From Bordetella parapertussis (GTDB lineage Bacteria > Pseudomonadota > Gammaproteobacteria > Burkholderiales > Burkholderiaceae_C), in NCBI GenBank assembly GCA_945875935.1, contig CAMCNE010000009.1, positions 1 through 44,010 of the forward strand: a stretch of DNA of 44,010 bases. Reading direction: 5' to 3'. Positions 24,810 to 33,367 of the stretch are shown one piece after another. The stretch's first letter is position 1, and every line of letters begins with the position of its first letter. A model generated the notes under the pieces. It searched no databases, was not told the origin of the DNA, and was given only the letters and a program-made list of their open reading frames with translations. Both the position numbers and the translations under genes were made by a program.

Positions 24810-27800
24810 TCAGACGGCTTGCGCTTCGGTCTGCTGGCTCATGCACTGCGTGATCAGCGCCAGCAGCTTTTCTTCGGAGTAAGGCTTGCCCAGGTAGTGC
24901 TCGACGCCCAGTTGCGCCGCATGGTCGCGGTGCTTCTGCGCGATGCGCGAGGTGATCATGATCACCGGCAGGTCCTGCAGATCAGGGTCGGCGCGCAGCT
25001 TGCGCACAAATTCGAAGCCATCCATGCGCGGCATTTCGATGTCACTCAGCACGACGGCCGGCCGCTCCAGCGCCAGACGCTCCAGCGCATCCTGACCGTC
25101 CTTGGCCAGCGTCACGCGGTAGCCCTCGCGAAGCAGCATGCGCTCGGTGACGCGGCGCACCGTGAGCGAGTCGTCCACCACCAGCACCAAAGGCGCCAGC
25201 GGCTGCTCGATCACAGCGGCTCGCAGCATGCGGTCAGCGGCTTCGGACTCGCGCATCGCCGCCAGCGTGGCCTTGCGCGCCACCGCGCCGTACAGCGTGG
25301 CCAGCGCCACCGGGTTGTAGATCAGCGCCGCCTCGCCTGCGGCAAGCAGCGTCATGCCGGCCAACCCAGGCATGCGAGACAGCTGCGGTCCGAGGTTCTT
25401 GACCACCACTTCCTGGTTGCCAATGACCTCGTCGACCTGCACGGCGATGCGTTGCGACGCGCTGCGCGCGATGAGCACCGGGCATTGGCGGGCAATGGGT
25501 TGCGTGCTGAAGTCGCTGGTCTGCAGCAAGGCGCCCATCCAGAAGAAGGGCAAGGCCTGACCGTCCAGACTGAAGCTGCCGCTCAGGCAAGCCGCATCCA
25601 CCTCGTCGGCCGACAACCAGCACACCGTCTCGACCAGGGTCGACGGCACGCCCAGCACGAGCGATCCGCAGCGCACCATCACCACCTGGGTGATGGCGGT
25701 GGTCAGCGGCAGCATCAGCTTGAAGCTGGCACCCTGGCCCGTGCGGGTCGCTGTTTCGATGCGCCCGCCGATGGCGTTCACCTCCGAGCGCACCACGTCC
25801 ATGCCGATGCCGCGGCCGGCCAGCTCGGTGACCTTGTCGGCCGTGGAAAAACCGGGGCGGAAGATGAGCTCGGCCAGTTCGGCATCACTGGTCGATTGAC
25901 CCTCGGCGATCAGCCCGCCGGCACGCGCCTTGTCGCGAATGCGTGGCAAGTCCAGCCCCTGGCCGTCATCGCGCACCTCGACGCTGACCTCGTTGCCCGA
26001 CTGGCTGACCGCGACGACAACCCGGCCGACCGCATCCTTGCCGGCCGCTGTGCGCAGCGCGGGCAGCTCGATGCCGTGGGTCACGCTGTTGCGCAGCAAG
26101 TGCTCGAAAGCGCCGATCATGCGATCGAGCACGCCGCGGTCGACCTCGATCGAGCCACCTTCGATGTCCAGACGCGCTTGCTTGCCGGTTTCCTTGGCCG
26201 CCTGACGCACCACACGCTGCAGCCGCTCGGCCAAGCCTTCGAATTCGACCATGCGCGTGCGCAGCAGATCGTCTTGCATCTCGCGGGTGAGACGGCCTTG
26301 CGCGGCCAGTTCGTCCTCGGCGCCTTGCAGCGATTTCTGCAAGGTGCGCTGCACGGTGGCCACGTCGTTGACCGACTCGGCGAGCATGCGGGTGAGCTCC
26401 TGCAGCCGGGTGTAGCGGTCGAACTCGAGCGGATCGAACTCTTCAGACGCCGCCCGTGCGGCTTCCATGCGCGAGCTGATTTGCGTGTCGGCCTGGATCT
26501 CGATTTCGTGCAACTGAACGCGCAGGCGGTCGAGGTTGTCACTCAGATCGCCCAGCGAGTCCTTCATCTGATTGACATCGGCAGCGATGCGTGAGCGGGT
26601 GATGCTCACCTCGCCTGCCTGATTGACCAACCGGTCGAGCAGCGGCGCGCGCACCCGCACGGCCGAGGTCGATGGCGCGATCACCGTCATGGCCTGGGCT
26701 TCGGCGCCCAAGCCGTCGCTCGAGAAGCGCGACCAGTCGATGTCGGCCACCGGCGGCAGTTGCGGCTCGGCGGCCTCGCTCGGCGCAGACGCCGCCGGGG
26801 CGGCCATATCGGGTGCTAGTGGGTTCGCCGCCGCAGCGCGCAGCGTTTCAAAGTCCTGTCGCAGGCTGTCGCAACTCGCGAGCAAGGGCTCGATGTCGGC
26901 GCGCACCACGGGTGCCAAAGCCAGCGGCGAGGCCAGACTTTCAATGCGGCTTTCCAGACCGTGCAGCATCTCGCCGAGTCGCATCGCGCCGGCCAGCCGT
27001 GCAGCGCCCTTGAGCGTGTGCAAATCGCGCATGGCCCCTGCGGGCTGGTCGGCGTCGGCGGGCGCGCGCGACCAGGCTTGCAGGCGACTCTCGAGCTTGT
27101 CGAACAGCTCGTCGGCCTCTTCCTCGAAGATCGCGAAAAGCTCGGGATGAACCGCATCGGTGGCGTCGGCAACGGCGTCGTCTGGCGCATCGCGGCTGGC
27201 AAGCGTCGACTCCAGCCGCCGCGCCGAGCTGATCTCGTGCTCGGCAAGCCGGCGCAGCAGTTCTTCTGACGGGCTCTTGAGAAAGCCCGCGGCAAATTGA
27301 TGCAGCAAGCCGCGAATCTCCTCGGCGGCGTCGGTGAACAAGGCCGCTTCTTGCGGCGTGCCGCTGCCCATCGTGCAGTTGCGGGCCATCGCATGCTCGA
27401 GCGTGCGCGACAAATCGGACAGTTCGGCAAAACCCACCGTGGCCGAACTGCCGGACAAGGAATGGGCCAGCGCCACGGCGTCTTCGCCCACCGAGCGATC
27501 GAGCTCAAGCGACCATTCAGCGAGCTCGGTACCCAAACGGCGCGACAGCTCGTCGGCCTCGTTGAGGAAGATGTTGAACAGCGAGATGCTGATGCGCAGC
27601 GGCCCGATCAGCCTGTATTGGTCATCGTCGGGCGCCGGCCCGTCGAGATCAAGATCGAGGCTGAGCAGCTCGAGCGGAAGGACGTGCGGCGGCGCCGCGC
27701 TGGGCTCGGGCTCGGGCTCGGGTGCCGGCGCGGGGGGTGTCATGGGCCGGGTCAGCTCGAAGCCCATCGGCCCGAACATCGAGCCGAAATCGACGGCTGC

Positions 27801-30227
27801 CGGCTCGGTATCGACCGCCTCGGGCTGGGGCAGCGCATCGGCCGCCGACATCGACAGATCGAGGTCGAACTCGGGGCCTTCGATCACGCTGCCGAGCAGC
27901 GCCTGCGCCGGCTCGGCGGTCGTCGCGGCGCTCTGGACTGAAGCGGCCTCGTCGGCTGCGGACTCGAACTGTCTGGCCGCCTCGCGCATGGCCGCCACGC
28001 CGTGCGTCGGGGCGCGGCCGGCCGCGATGTCATCAACCCATGCGTCCAGCTGATCGAGCGACCACCGGGTGAACTCGAGCATCGGCTCGTCAGCGGGGCG
28101 CTGAGCGGCCAGCCGCGCGTTGTAGACCTCTTCGCAGGCCCAGGCGGCATCGGCAAACTCGGTCAGGCCGACCATGCGAGCGCTGCCCTTGAGGGTGTGG
28201 AAGCAACGCCGCACCAGCATGATCCGGTACGAGTCTGCCAAGGCTTGCGCGAGTTCGGCACACGCCTCACGGGCCGTGGCGCACACCTCTCGAGCTTCCT
28301 CGAGAAACACATCGCGCATTTCCGGGTCGAAATCGGCGACCTCGACGCTGGCGGGGGTCGCTTGCGGCGCGACGGCGGCTGGCGTGACGAGTTGCGGCGC
28401 TGTCGGCTGCACCGCGGGAGCGCCTGACACCACCGCGGCCCGCTCGCTGCGCCCCATCACCGGCGACAGCGTGCCGGCCTCAGCGTCGTAGACAAACAGG
28501 GTCTTGCACAGCGCCGGCTGCACCGCCAGCATGTCGATCAGGAAGCCGAGCGCACCCAGGTTGTTCGCCAAGCGGTCAAACACACCGGCCTGAGCGACAC
28601 GCTCCACGTCGATGCGGGTCGAGGTCAGGCCGTCGATCTCCTCGCACATGCGCAGCACGGCGGCGGCCGCATGGTTCATGCCCAGCACCGACAGGGCGCC
28701 GCGCATCGACGACAGCTTGTGGGGCACCGAAATCAGCACCTGCGCGTCGGCAGGATTGCGAAAGAAGGCGTCGATCAGGTGCTCGGCTTCCGACAGCGAT
28801 GCGCGCAGTTCGCGCACCACGCTGCCCATGGTCTGGCGGTCGGACACGCGTCGGTACAGCGCCTCCATCCAGTCCTCGAGCGGCTCGGCTTGAGCGCCCT
28901 CGCTGACCGAGGCAATGCGCTGCGACAGGCGCTGCGCCCGCGAGGCGAGTTCGGGGTGCTCGAATTGAGCGTCTTCGATGCTGGCCTCGACGTACAGCAA
29001 GCTGGTGGCGAGCTCCATCGCGAGAGCCGGCGCGGGGGGCGTACCGGACTGCTGCACTTGGGCGGCCACTTGCTGCAGCGCATCGGCGAATGACTCGCCA
29101 AAGGGAAACAGCCGCTTCAGTGATTCGCCAACCAGCGCGAATGACTCGTGCAAACCGTGCATGCGGTGCGTGTCGCCATCGGCGACCCCAGACCACAGCT
29201 CCTTGGCTGCAGCGATGCGTTTGAGGGCTTGTGCCATCAGCGCGGGATCGAAGCGACCCAGCGATCGGGTGAGGTAGTCGCAGCCGCCATCGGGCGTCAA
29301 GCCGTAGGCCAAGAGCGCGGCCGACAGGCGCGGCGCCGAACGCTCGGTCGCAGGCGCTTTGGCCTGAGCGCAAAAGAACAGCAGATCGCGAGCCAGCAGC
29401 TCGGACACCTCACCGGTGCCGCTCTCAAAGGCACGCAAGAGTGCCAGCAACCTCGAGATCAGGCGCTTGCTGAACACATCGGGCGCGAGCAGGTCTAGCG
29501 ACTGCGCCTGGAACACAGCCGCCGCCAGCTTCCACAGCGTGGCCGCGCGGGGATCTTTTGCGCCGGCGCCCAGCCCGGCAAAGATGTCACCCATGCGCGC
29601 AGCCGACGCAGCGGTCGGGCCGCGCATCAGCGCGAGCATCTTGCTTTCAACAGCCGCCCGGGTGGCGGCATCGGGCGCACGCGCCACTGCTTGCTCGTCG
29701 TCGGGCAACTCCAGCCACTGCCACTCGAATTCCCACAGATCGGCCGGGTGCACGCGCTCGGCGCCGACCAGTTGCTGCACCGCCTGGTACTGCGGAAACA
29801 TCGCCAGCGGCAAAACCGATCTGCCAGCCATCACGCGCTCAAGGAAATCAAGCAGCGCAAACAAGGCCGACTCGATGGCTTCGGCCGCCTGCGAGTCGCA
29901 GCGCGAGGGCTGCTCGATGCAGCGCTGCACAGCCGCTTCGCAGGCGGCGGCCACCTTCGCGCATGCGCTCATGCCGGTCAACTCGAGCGCACCAGCCGAT
30001 TGGTGCAGGTGGTGTTGCACGATCTGCAACTGAGTCGAGCCACTGAGCCCCTGGATGAAATCGACACCGGATTCGAGTTCGCGCACGTGGCGACGCAAGG
30101 CCTTGAGCGCGTGGTCCATCGAGCGTCGCAGCTCGTCGTGCACCCACGACAGCGCACTCAGGTCGCTGGTGATTGCGATGTCAGCGCCCAGGCCGTCGGC
30201 CATCTCGGAGTTGCGCAAGCCGTCCAT
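24810..30227 (-). CDS. ChpA/PilL hybrid chemotaxis histidine kinase
   Basis: A very large (1805-residue) CheA-type kinase of the type IV pilus chemosensory (Pil-Chp) pathway. The N-terminal half holds several histidine phosphotransfer-like modules; phosphorylatable-type His motifs are seen at about 676 (FHTLKGSARMVGL), 919 (AHSLSGSSATVGF) and 1067 (LHTLKGAARLAG), with degenerate ones near 72 and 500. A dimerisation region begins near 1196 (LVNQAGEVSITRSRI). The ATPase N box (LLRNSVTHGIE) is near 1374 and the G box (GRGIGMDVVR) near 1467. A CheW-like domain then leads to a C-terminal receiver (from about 1675, Asp about 1728 in LSDIEMPRMDG). It is shorter than the 2472-residue P. aeruginosa ChpA. 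It follows pilJ by 48 bases, in which a small hairpin (30252-30269) lies. Confidence 0.95.
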   Translation of the reverse strand: MDGLRNSEMADGLGADIAITSDLSALSWVHDELRRSMDHALKALRRHVRELESGVDFIQGLSGSTQLQIVQHHLHQSAGALELTGMSACAKVAAACEAAVQRCIEQPSRCDSQAAEAIESALFALLDFLERVMAGRSVLPLAMFPQYQAVQQLVGAERVHPADLWEFEWQWLELPDDEQAVARAPDAATRAAVESKMLALMRGPTAASAARMGDIFAGLGAGAKDPRAATLWKLAAAVFQAQSLDLLAPDVFSKRLISRLLALLRAFESGTGEVSELLARDLLFFCAQAKAPATERSAPRLSAALLAYGLTPDGGCDYLTRSLGRFDPALMAQALKRIAAAKELWSGVADGDTHRMHGLHESFALVGESLKRLFPFGESFADALQQVAAQVQQSGTPPAPALAMELATSLLYVEASIEDAQFEHPELASRAQRLSQRIASVSEGAQAEPLEDWMEALYRRVSDRQTMGSVVRELRASLSEAEHLIDAFFRNPADAQVLISVPHKLSSMRGALSVLGMNHAAAAVLRMCEEIDGLTSTRIDVERVAQAGVFDRLANNLGALGFLIDMLAVQPALCKTLFVYDAEAGTLSPVMGRSERAAVVSGAPAVQPTAPQLVTPAAVAPQATPASVEVADFDPEMRDVFLEEAREVCATAREACAELAQALADSYRIMLVRRCFHTLKGSARMVGLTEFADAAWACEEVYNARLAAQRPADEPMLEFTRWSLDQLDAWVDDIAAGRAPTHGVAAMREAARQFESAADEAASVQSAATTAEPAQALLGSVIEGPEFDLDLSMSAADALPQPEAVDTEPAAVDFGSMFGPMGFELTRPMTPPAPAPEPEPEPSAAPPHVLPLELLSLDLDLDGPAPDDDQYRLIGPLRISISLFNIFLNEADELSRRLGTELAEWSLELDRSVGEDAVALAHSLSGSSATVGFAELSDLSRTLEHAMARNCTMGSGTPQEAALFTDAAEEIRGLLHQFAAGFLKSPSEELLRRLAEHEISSARRLESTLASRDAPDDAVADATDAVHPELFAIFEEEADELFDKLESRLQAWSRAPADADQPAGAMRDLHTLKGAARLAGAMRLGEMLHGLESRIESLASPLALAPVVRADIEPLLASCDSLRQDFETLRAAAANPLAPDMAAPAASAPSEAAEPQLPPVADIDWSRFSSDGLGAEAQAMTVIAPSTSAVRVRAPLLDRLVNQAGEVSITRSRIAADVNQMKDSLGDLSDNLDRLRVQLHEIEIQADTQISSRMEAARAASEEFDPLEFDRYTRLQELTRMLAESVNDVATVQRTLQKSLQGAEDELAAQGRLTREMQDDLLRTRMVEFEGLAERLQRVVRQAAKETGKQARLDIEGGSIEVDRGVLDRMIGAFEHLLRNSVTHGIELPALRTAAGKDAVGRVVVAVSQSGNEVSVEVRDDGQGLDLPRIRDKARAGGLIAEGQSTSDAELAELIFRPGFSTADKVTELAGRGIGMDVVRSEVNAIGGRIETATRTGQGASFKLMLPLTTAITQVVMVRCGSLVLGVPSTLVETVCWLSADEVDAACLSGSFSLDGQALPFFWMGALLQTSDFSTQPIARQCPVLIARSASQRIAVQVDEVIGNQEVVVKNLGPQLSRMPGLAGMTLLAAGEAALIYNPVALATLYGAVARKATLAAMRESEAADRMLRAAVIEQPLAPLVLVVDDSLTVRRVTERMLLREGYRVTLAKDGQDALERLALERPAVVLSDIEMPRMDGFEFVRKLRADPDLQDLPVIMITSRIAQKHRDHAAQLGVEHYLGKPYSEEKLLALITQCMSQQTEAQAV

Positions 30228-30275
30228 GCAGTGCCTTGTGGAGTTGCACGACCGGGCCCATGAGCCCGGCAGCGA

Positions 30276-31589
30276 TCAATTGATTTTGAAGCGGGCCACC
30301 GAATGCTTCAGTTCGTCAGCGGTGTGCGACAGCTCGCGCACCATCTGGGCGGTCGAGCGTGTGCCCTCGCCGGTCTGCTCGGTCACCGCAAAGATGTGCT
30401 GAATGTTGATCGCCACGACGTTGGCCGATTGCGCCTCGCCCAGGGCCCGGCTGGAGATCTGCATGATCAGCTCGGCCAACTCGCGCGAGACACGGTCGAT
30501 ATCGCCCAGCGCGCGGCCGGCTGCATCGGTGAGTCGGGTGCCCTCGACCACGCCCTGGGTGGAGCGCTCCATCGCGGCCACGGCGTCCTGGGTGTCGGCC
30601 TGGATGCCCTTGACCAGCGCGGCAATCTGACGCGTGGCGTCAGCCGAACGCTCGGCCAGGCGCTGCACCTCTTGGGCGACCACCGAAAAGCCGCGCCCGG
30701 CCTCGCCGGCCGACGCCGCCTGGATGGCTGCGTTGAGCGCCAGCACATTGGTCTGCTCGGTGATGTCCGAGATGAGTTCGGTGATCTCGCCGATCTCTTG
30801 CGACGACTCGCCCAGCCGCTTGATGCGCTTGGAGGTTTCCTTGATGTGGTCGCGAATGGCGTTCATGCCGCCCACGGTGTCTTGCACTGCACGCAGGCCG
30901 GACTCGGTGGCGCTCAGCGACTGCCGCGCCACCTCGGCGGTCTGCTGGGCCTGTGCCGACACATCGTTGATGCGCCCGGCCATCTGCAGCACCGACTCTC
31001 CGGTGTCGCGGATCTCGCGCAGCTGCTCGGCAGACGCGGCCAGCAGATCGGTCGACGTGACATCGACGAGCTGGGTGGTTTCGCTCACCCGGCTGACGGT
31101 GCCTTGCACCTGGGCGACCAGCGTGCGCAGTTCCTCGACGGTGTAGTTGACCGAGTCGGCGATCGCGCCGGTGATGTCCTCGGTGACGGTGGCTTGCTGG
31201 GTCAGATCGCCCTCGGCCACCAGCTGCAGCTCGTTCATCAGACGCAAGATGGCGGCCTGATTGGCGTCGTTGATGCGCTTGGATTCATCGCGCTGGCGCT
31301 GCGCTTCGATGCGCTGTGCGTTCAGATCCAGCGCACGATGAGACTCTTCGACGGTCACGCCCTTGCGCTGGCCGAGCAGCCCGGCCAGCACCAGCAAGCC
31401 GCACACCAGCAAGGCCACCGCATAGCCACGCTGCAAACCCGTGAGCTCGGGCAACACCATCGACAGCGCGGCCACAGCCAGCACTCCGCACAAGCCGATG
31501 AGCATGAGCAAGCTTGGCAAGCGCACCGCACCAACGACGGCCGCGCCAGCAGACGGCGACTTGGGCGGTGTGCCGAAATACATGTTCAT
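30276..31589 (-). CDS. pilJ: Methyl-accepting chemotaxis protein PilJ, lacking a periplasmic sensor domain
   Basis: The receptor of the type IV pilus chemosensory cluster; 437 residues. Two membrane helices (about 24-46 and 55-73) are separated by only about eight residues (ELTGLQRG), so there is no periplasmic ligand domain. Pseudomonas PilJ carries a large one here and is about 680 residues long. A HAMP-like linker follows (about 115-165). The long coiled-coil signalling domain has the hairpin tip SDITEQTNVLALNAAIQAA and on to RGFSVVAQEVQRLAERSA. The start is ATG 31589; the frame stays open upstream through pilI but with no recognisable protein. It lies 13 bases after pilI and before chpA. 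Confidence 0.93.
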   Translation of the reverse strand: MNMYFGTPPKSPSAGAAVVGAVRLPSLLMLIGLCGVLAVAALSMVLPELTGLQRGYAVALLVCGLLVLAGLLGQRKGVTVEESHRALDLNAQRIEAQRQRDESKRINDANQAAILRLMNELQLVAEGDLTQQATVTEDITGAIADSVNYTVEELRTLVAQVQGTVSRVSETTQLVDVTSTDLLAASAEQLREIRDTGESVLQMAGRINDVSAQAQQTAEVARQSLSATESGLRAVQDTVGGMNAIRDHIKETSKRIKRLGESSQEIGEITELISDITEQTNVLALNAAIQAASAGEAGRGFSVVAQEVQRLAERSADATRQIAALVKGIQADTQDAVAAMERSTQGVVEGTRLTDAAGRALGDIDRVSRELAELIMQISSRALGEAQSANVVAINIQHIFAVTEQTGEGTRSTAQMVRELSHTADELKHSVARFKIN

Positions 31590-31602
31590 GGCAGCGCTCG
31601 CA

Positions 31603-32121
31603 TCAGTGCGCGATCTGCAGAAATGCCTCGTGCCGGGCCAGCGGCGCAAGACGAATTTCCTGCCAGACGCGGCCGTCTGCATCGCGCAGTCGCTGGCCGA
31701 CGAACGAAGGGGCCCCGGCGCTGGCTTCGGCGTCGAGCTCGAACTGCTTTTCGCTGCGCAAACCGGCCAGACGGTCGATGCGCAAGGCCGCATTGACATC
31801 GAACGAGGGGCTGAAGGCCACCAGCGTCGACGCTTCGCGCCCCTGCTCTGCCACCTGCAACCCGAGGAATCGACCCAGGTCGACCACACCGTGCAGGTGT
31901 CCGCGCAGATTGGCCACGCCCAAAAACCAGTCCTTGGCGTGCGGCAGCGGCATCAACGGCACCATCGAAAAGATCTCGCCAGCCTCGCTCAGCGCAAACA
32001 CAAAGCCGCGGCCTGCGGCTTCAACAGCCAGCCAGGACCGCTCCGGCGTAGCAGGCTGTTCTTGCTGCGCCGCGTCAGGCGGCAGGCTGGGCGTATCGGC
32101 GGTGTCTTGTGCGCTGGCCAT
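31603..32121 (-). CDS. pilI: CheW-like coupling protein PilI
   Basis: A CheW-domain adaptor of 172 residues that couples the receptor PilJ to the kinase ChpA at the inner membrane. Residues 1-28 are a Pro/Ala/Gln-rich tail. The CheW fold follows, with FVFALSEAGEIFSMVPLMPLP and the conserved strand-turn WFLGVANLRGHLHGVVDLGRFLG, the typical receptor/kinase contact surface. ATG 32121 is the start. The gene sits between pilH (31-base gap) and pilJ (13-base gap), the standard pilG-pilH-pilI-pilJ order. PilI is assigned by position and domain; no other CheW protein is in the window. Confidence 0.94.
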   Translation of the reverse strand: MASAQDTADTPSLPPDAAQQEQPATPERSWLAVEAAGRGFVFALSEAGEIFSMVPLMPLPHAKDWFLGVANLRGHLHGVVDLGRFLGLQVAEQGREASTLVAFSPSFDVNAALRIDRLAGLRSEKQFELDAEASAGAPSFVGQRLRDADGRVWQEIRLAPLARHEAFLQIAH

Positions 32122-32152
32122 GGGCAGACTTTGCTGGTTGGGAGCTCAGGGC

Positions 32153-32533
32153 TCAGGGCGCTGCGCGCTGGTCCAGAGCGAGGATCTTGGCCGACAACTC
32201 TTCGGCGTTGACGGGTTTGACGATGTAGTCGCAGGCCCCCTGACGCAGGCCCCAGACCTTGTCGGTTTCCTGATTCTTGCTGGAGCACATGATCACAGGC
32301 ACCCCCGCATAGCGCGGATCGCGGGTGATGGTGCGCGTGAGCTGGAAGCCGTTTTGTCCCGGCATCACCACATCCATCATGATGAGATCGGGCACTTGCT
32401 CCTCGAGCTGGCGAAGGGCTTGCGTGCCGTTTTCAGCCGTGCGTACGCTGTAGCCGCGCTTGACCAGCAAGCTGGAGACGAAGTGCAGCTCGGTGCGCGA
32501 GTCGTCCACCAGCAAGATGTCCTTGATTGCCAT
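32153..32533 (-). CDS. pilH: CheY-like response regulator PilH
   Basis: A single-domain receiver of 126 residues. The acidic pocket is DD at 10-11, the phosphoacceptor is Asp54 in IMMDVVMPGQNG, and the conserved Lys lies in DYIVKPVN near the end. In Pseudomonas, PilH is linked to pilus retraction control or acts as a phosphate sink for ChpA, while PilG promotes extension. The assignment as PilH rather than PilG is from position: second gene of the cluster, before pilI, and the shorter, N-terminally compact form MAIKDILLVDDSRTE. It lies 51 bases after pilG. Confidence 0.94.
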   Translation of the reverse strand: MAIKDILLVDDSRTELHFVSSLLVKRGYSVRTAENGTQALRQLEEQVPDLIMMDVVMPGQNGFQLTRTITRDPRYAGVPVIMCSSKNQETDKVWGLRQGACDYIVKPVNAEELSAKILALDQRAAP

Positions 32534-32584
32534 GCGTTGTCCTTGGGGAAAGCAGCCGTCAGGCGATCGGATGAAACGGACCTA

Positions 32585-32989
32585 TCAATGAGTCACTTCG
32601 CCAAGGTGCTGACGCACCGCGTCGAGAAGCTGCTCCTTGGTGAAGGGCTTGGTGAGGTAATCCTGGGAGCCGACCATGCGACTGCGCGCCTTGTCGAACA
32701 ACCCGTCCTTGGAAGACAGCATGATCACCGGCACCCGCGAAAAGCGCGCGTTGCGCTTGACGATGGCACAGGTCTGATAGCCGTCAAGCCGGGGCATCAG
32801 GATGTCGCAAAAGATCAGCGACGGCGAATGATCGCTGACCTTGGACAAGGCATCAAACCCGTCTTCGGCCAGCAAGACCTCGTAGCCGCCTTGCTTGAGA
32901 AAGATTTCCGCGCTGCGCCGGATCGTGTTGCTGTCGTCGATGACCAGCACCCGCACCTTGGCTTGCCCGCCTGTGGCATCTTCGTTCAC
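32585..32989 (-). CDS. pilG: CheY-like response regulator PilG
   Basis: A single-domain receiver of 134 residues with a short N-terminal extension. The acidic pair is at 18-19 (VLVIDDSNTIRRSAEIFL), the phosphoacceptor Asp62 lies in FCDILMPRLDG, and the conserved Lys is in DYLTKPFTKEQLL. PilG is the output regulator of the Pil-Chp system that stimulates twitching motility. The start is GTG 32989, with a good GGGAG ribosome site seven bases before it. It is the first pil gene of the cluster, 54 bases after rubredoxin, so the two may share a transcript. The DSNTIRRSAEIFL helix is very close to that of known PilG proteins. Confidence 0.94.
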   Translation of the reverse strand: MNEDATGGQAKVRVLVIDDSNTIRRSAEIFLKQGGYEVLLAEDGFDALSKVSDHSPSLIFCDILMPRLDGYQTCAIVKRNARFSRVPVIMLSSKDGLFDKARSRMVGSQDYLTKPFTKEQLLDAVRQHLGEVTH

Positions 32990-33043
32990 TGACTTCTCCC
33001 TACCAGGCTGCGAAAGTCGCTGCCCGCCTTCGGTACTTATCGG

Positions 33044-33217
33044 TCAGATTTGCACCAACTCAAAGTCTTCTTTGCGTGCACCGCATTCCGGGCAGGTCCA
33101 GTTCATGGGAATGTCTTCCCAGCGGGTTCCCGGCGCAATGCCGTGCTCTTCATCGCCGAGGGCTTCGTCGTAGATCCAGCCACAGATCAGGCACATCCAG
33201 GTTCGAGCTTCGGTCAC
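33044..33217 (-). CDS. Rubredoxin
   Basis: A 57-residue iron protein with two CxxC knuckles: CLIC at 9-12 and CPEC at 42-45. These bind one iron, and the sequence between (GWIYDEALGDEEHGIAPGTRWEDIPMNW) is classic rubredoxin. It is a small cytosolic electron carrier. The start is read as GTG 33217 (VTEARTWMCLICGW); upstream codons in frame reach stops within a short distance and no ATG is available. It lies just upstream of pilG and is divergent from thiD, an arrangement common in this bacterial group. Its electron partner is not visible here. Confidence 0.93.
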   Translation of the reverse strand: MTEARTWMCLICGWIYDEALGDEEHGIAPGTRWEDIPMNWTCPECGARKEDFELVQI

Positions 33218-33259
33218 GGTCAGGTTGGGGCGTCATTACAATCGCTTCGATTCTACCGA

Positions 33260-33278
33260 CCCCCCTTCAGGGGGTTTT
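33260..33278 (+). terminator. Terminator-like hairpin upstream of thiD
   Basis: CCCCC - TTCA - GGGGG followed by TTTT (stem 33261-33265 with 33270-33274) looks like an intrinsic terminator pointing in the thiD direction. It lies about 90 bases before the thiD start, in the divergent rubredoxin/thiD gap, where no upstream plus-strand gene needs ending. A -10-like TACAAT (33237-33242) precedes it. The stem is short, so the call is tentative. Confidence 0.45.
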
Positions 33279-33367
33279 GTGTGCAGTACTGACGCCCTTG
33301 CTGGCCTTGATTTCGGCCCTTGCGCCGGTCAGGATCAGCGCCCCTTTATCTACAAGAGCCCTCGCCC

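Noticed and set aside
31590..31889. A longer PilJ starting up to 100 codons upstream
   Set aside because: The added residues are the out-of-frame reading of pilI, with no membrane or sensor features, and the ATG at 31589 gives a sensible start.
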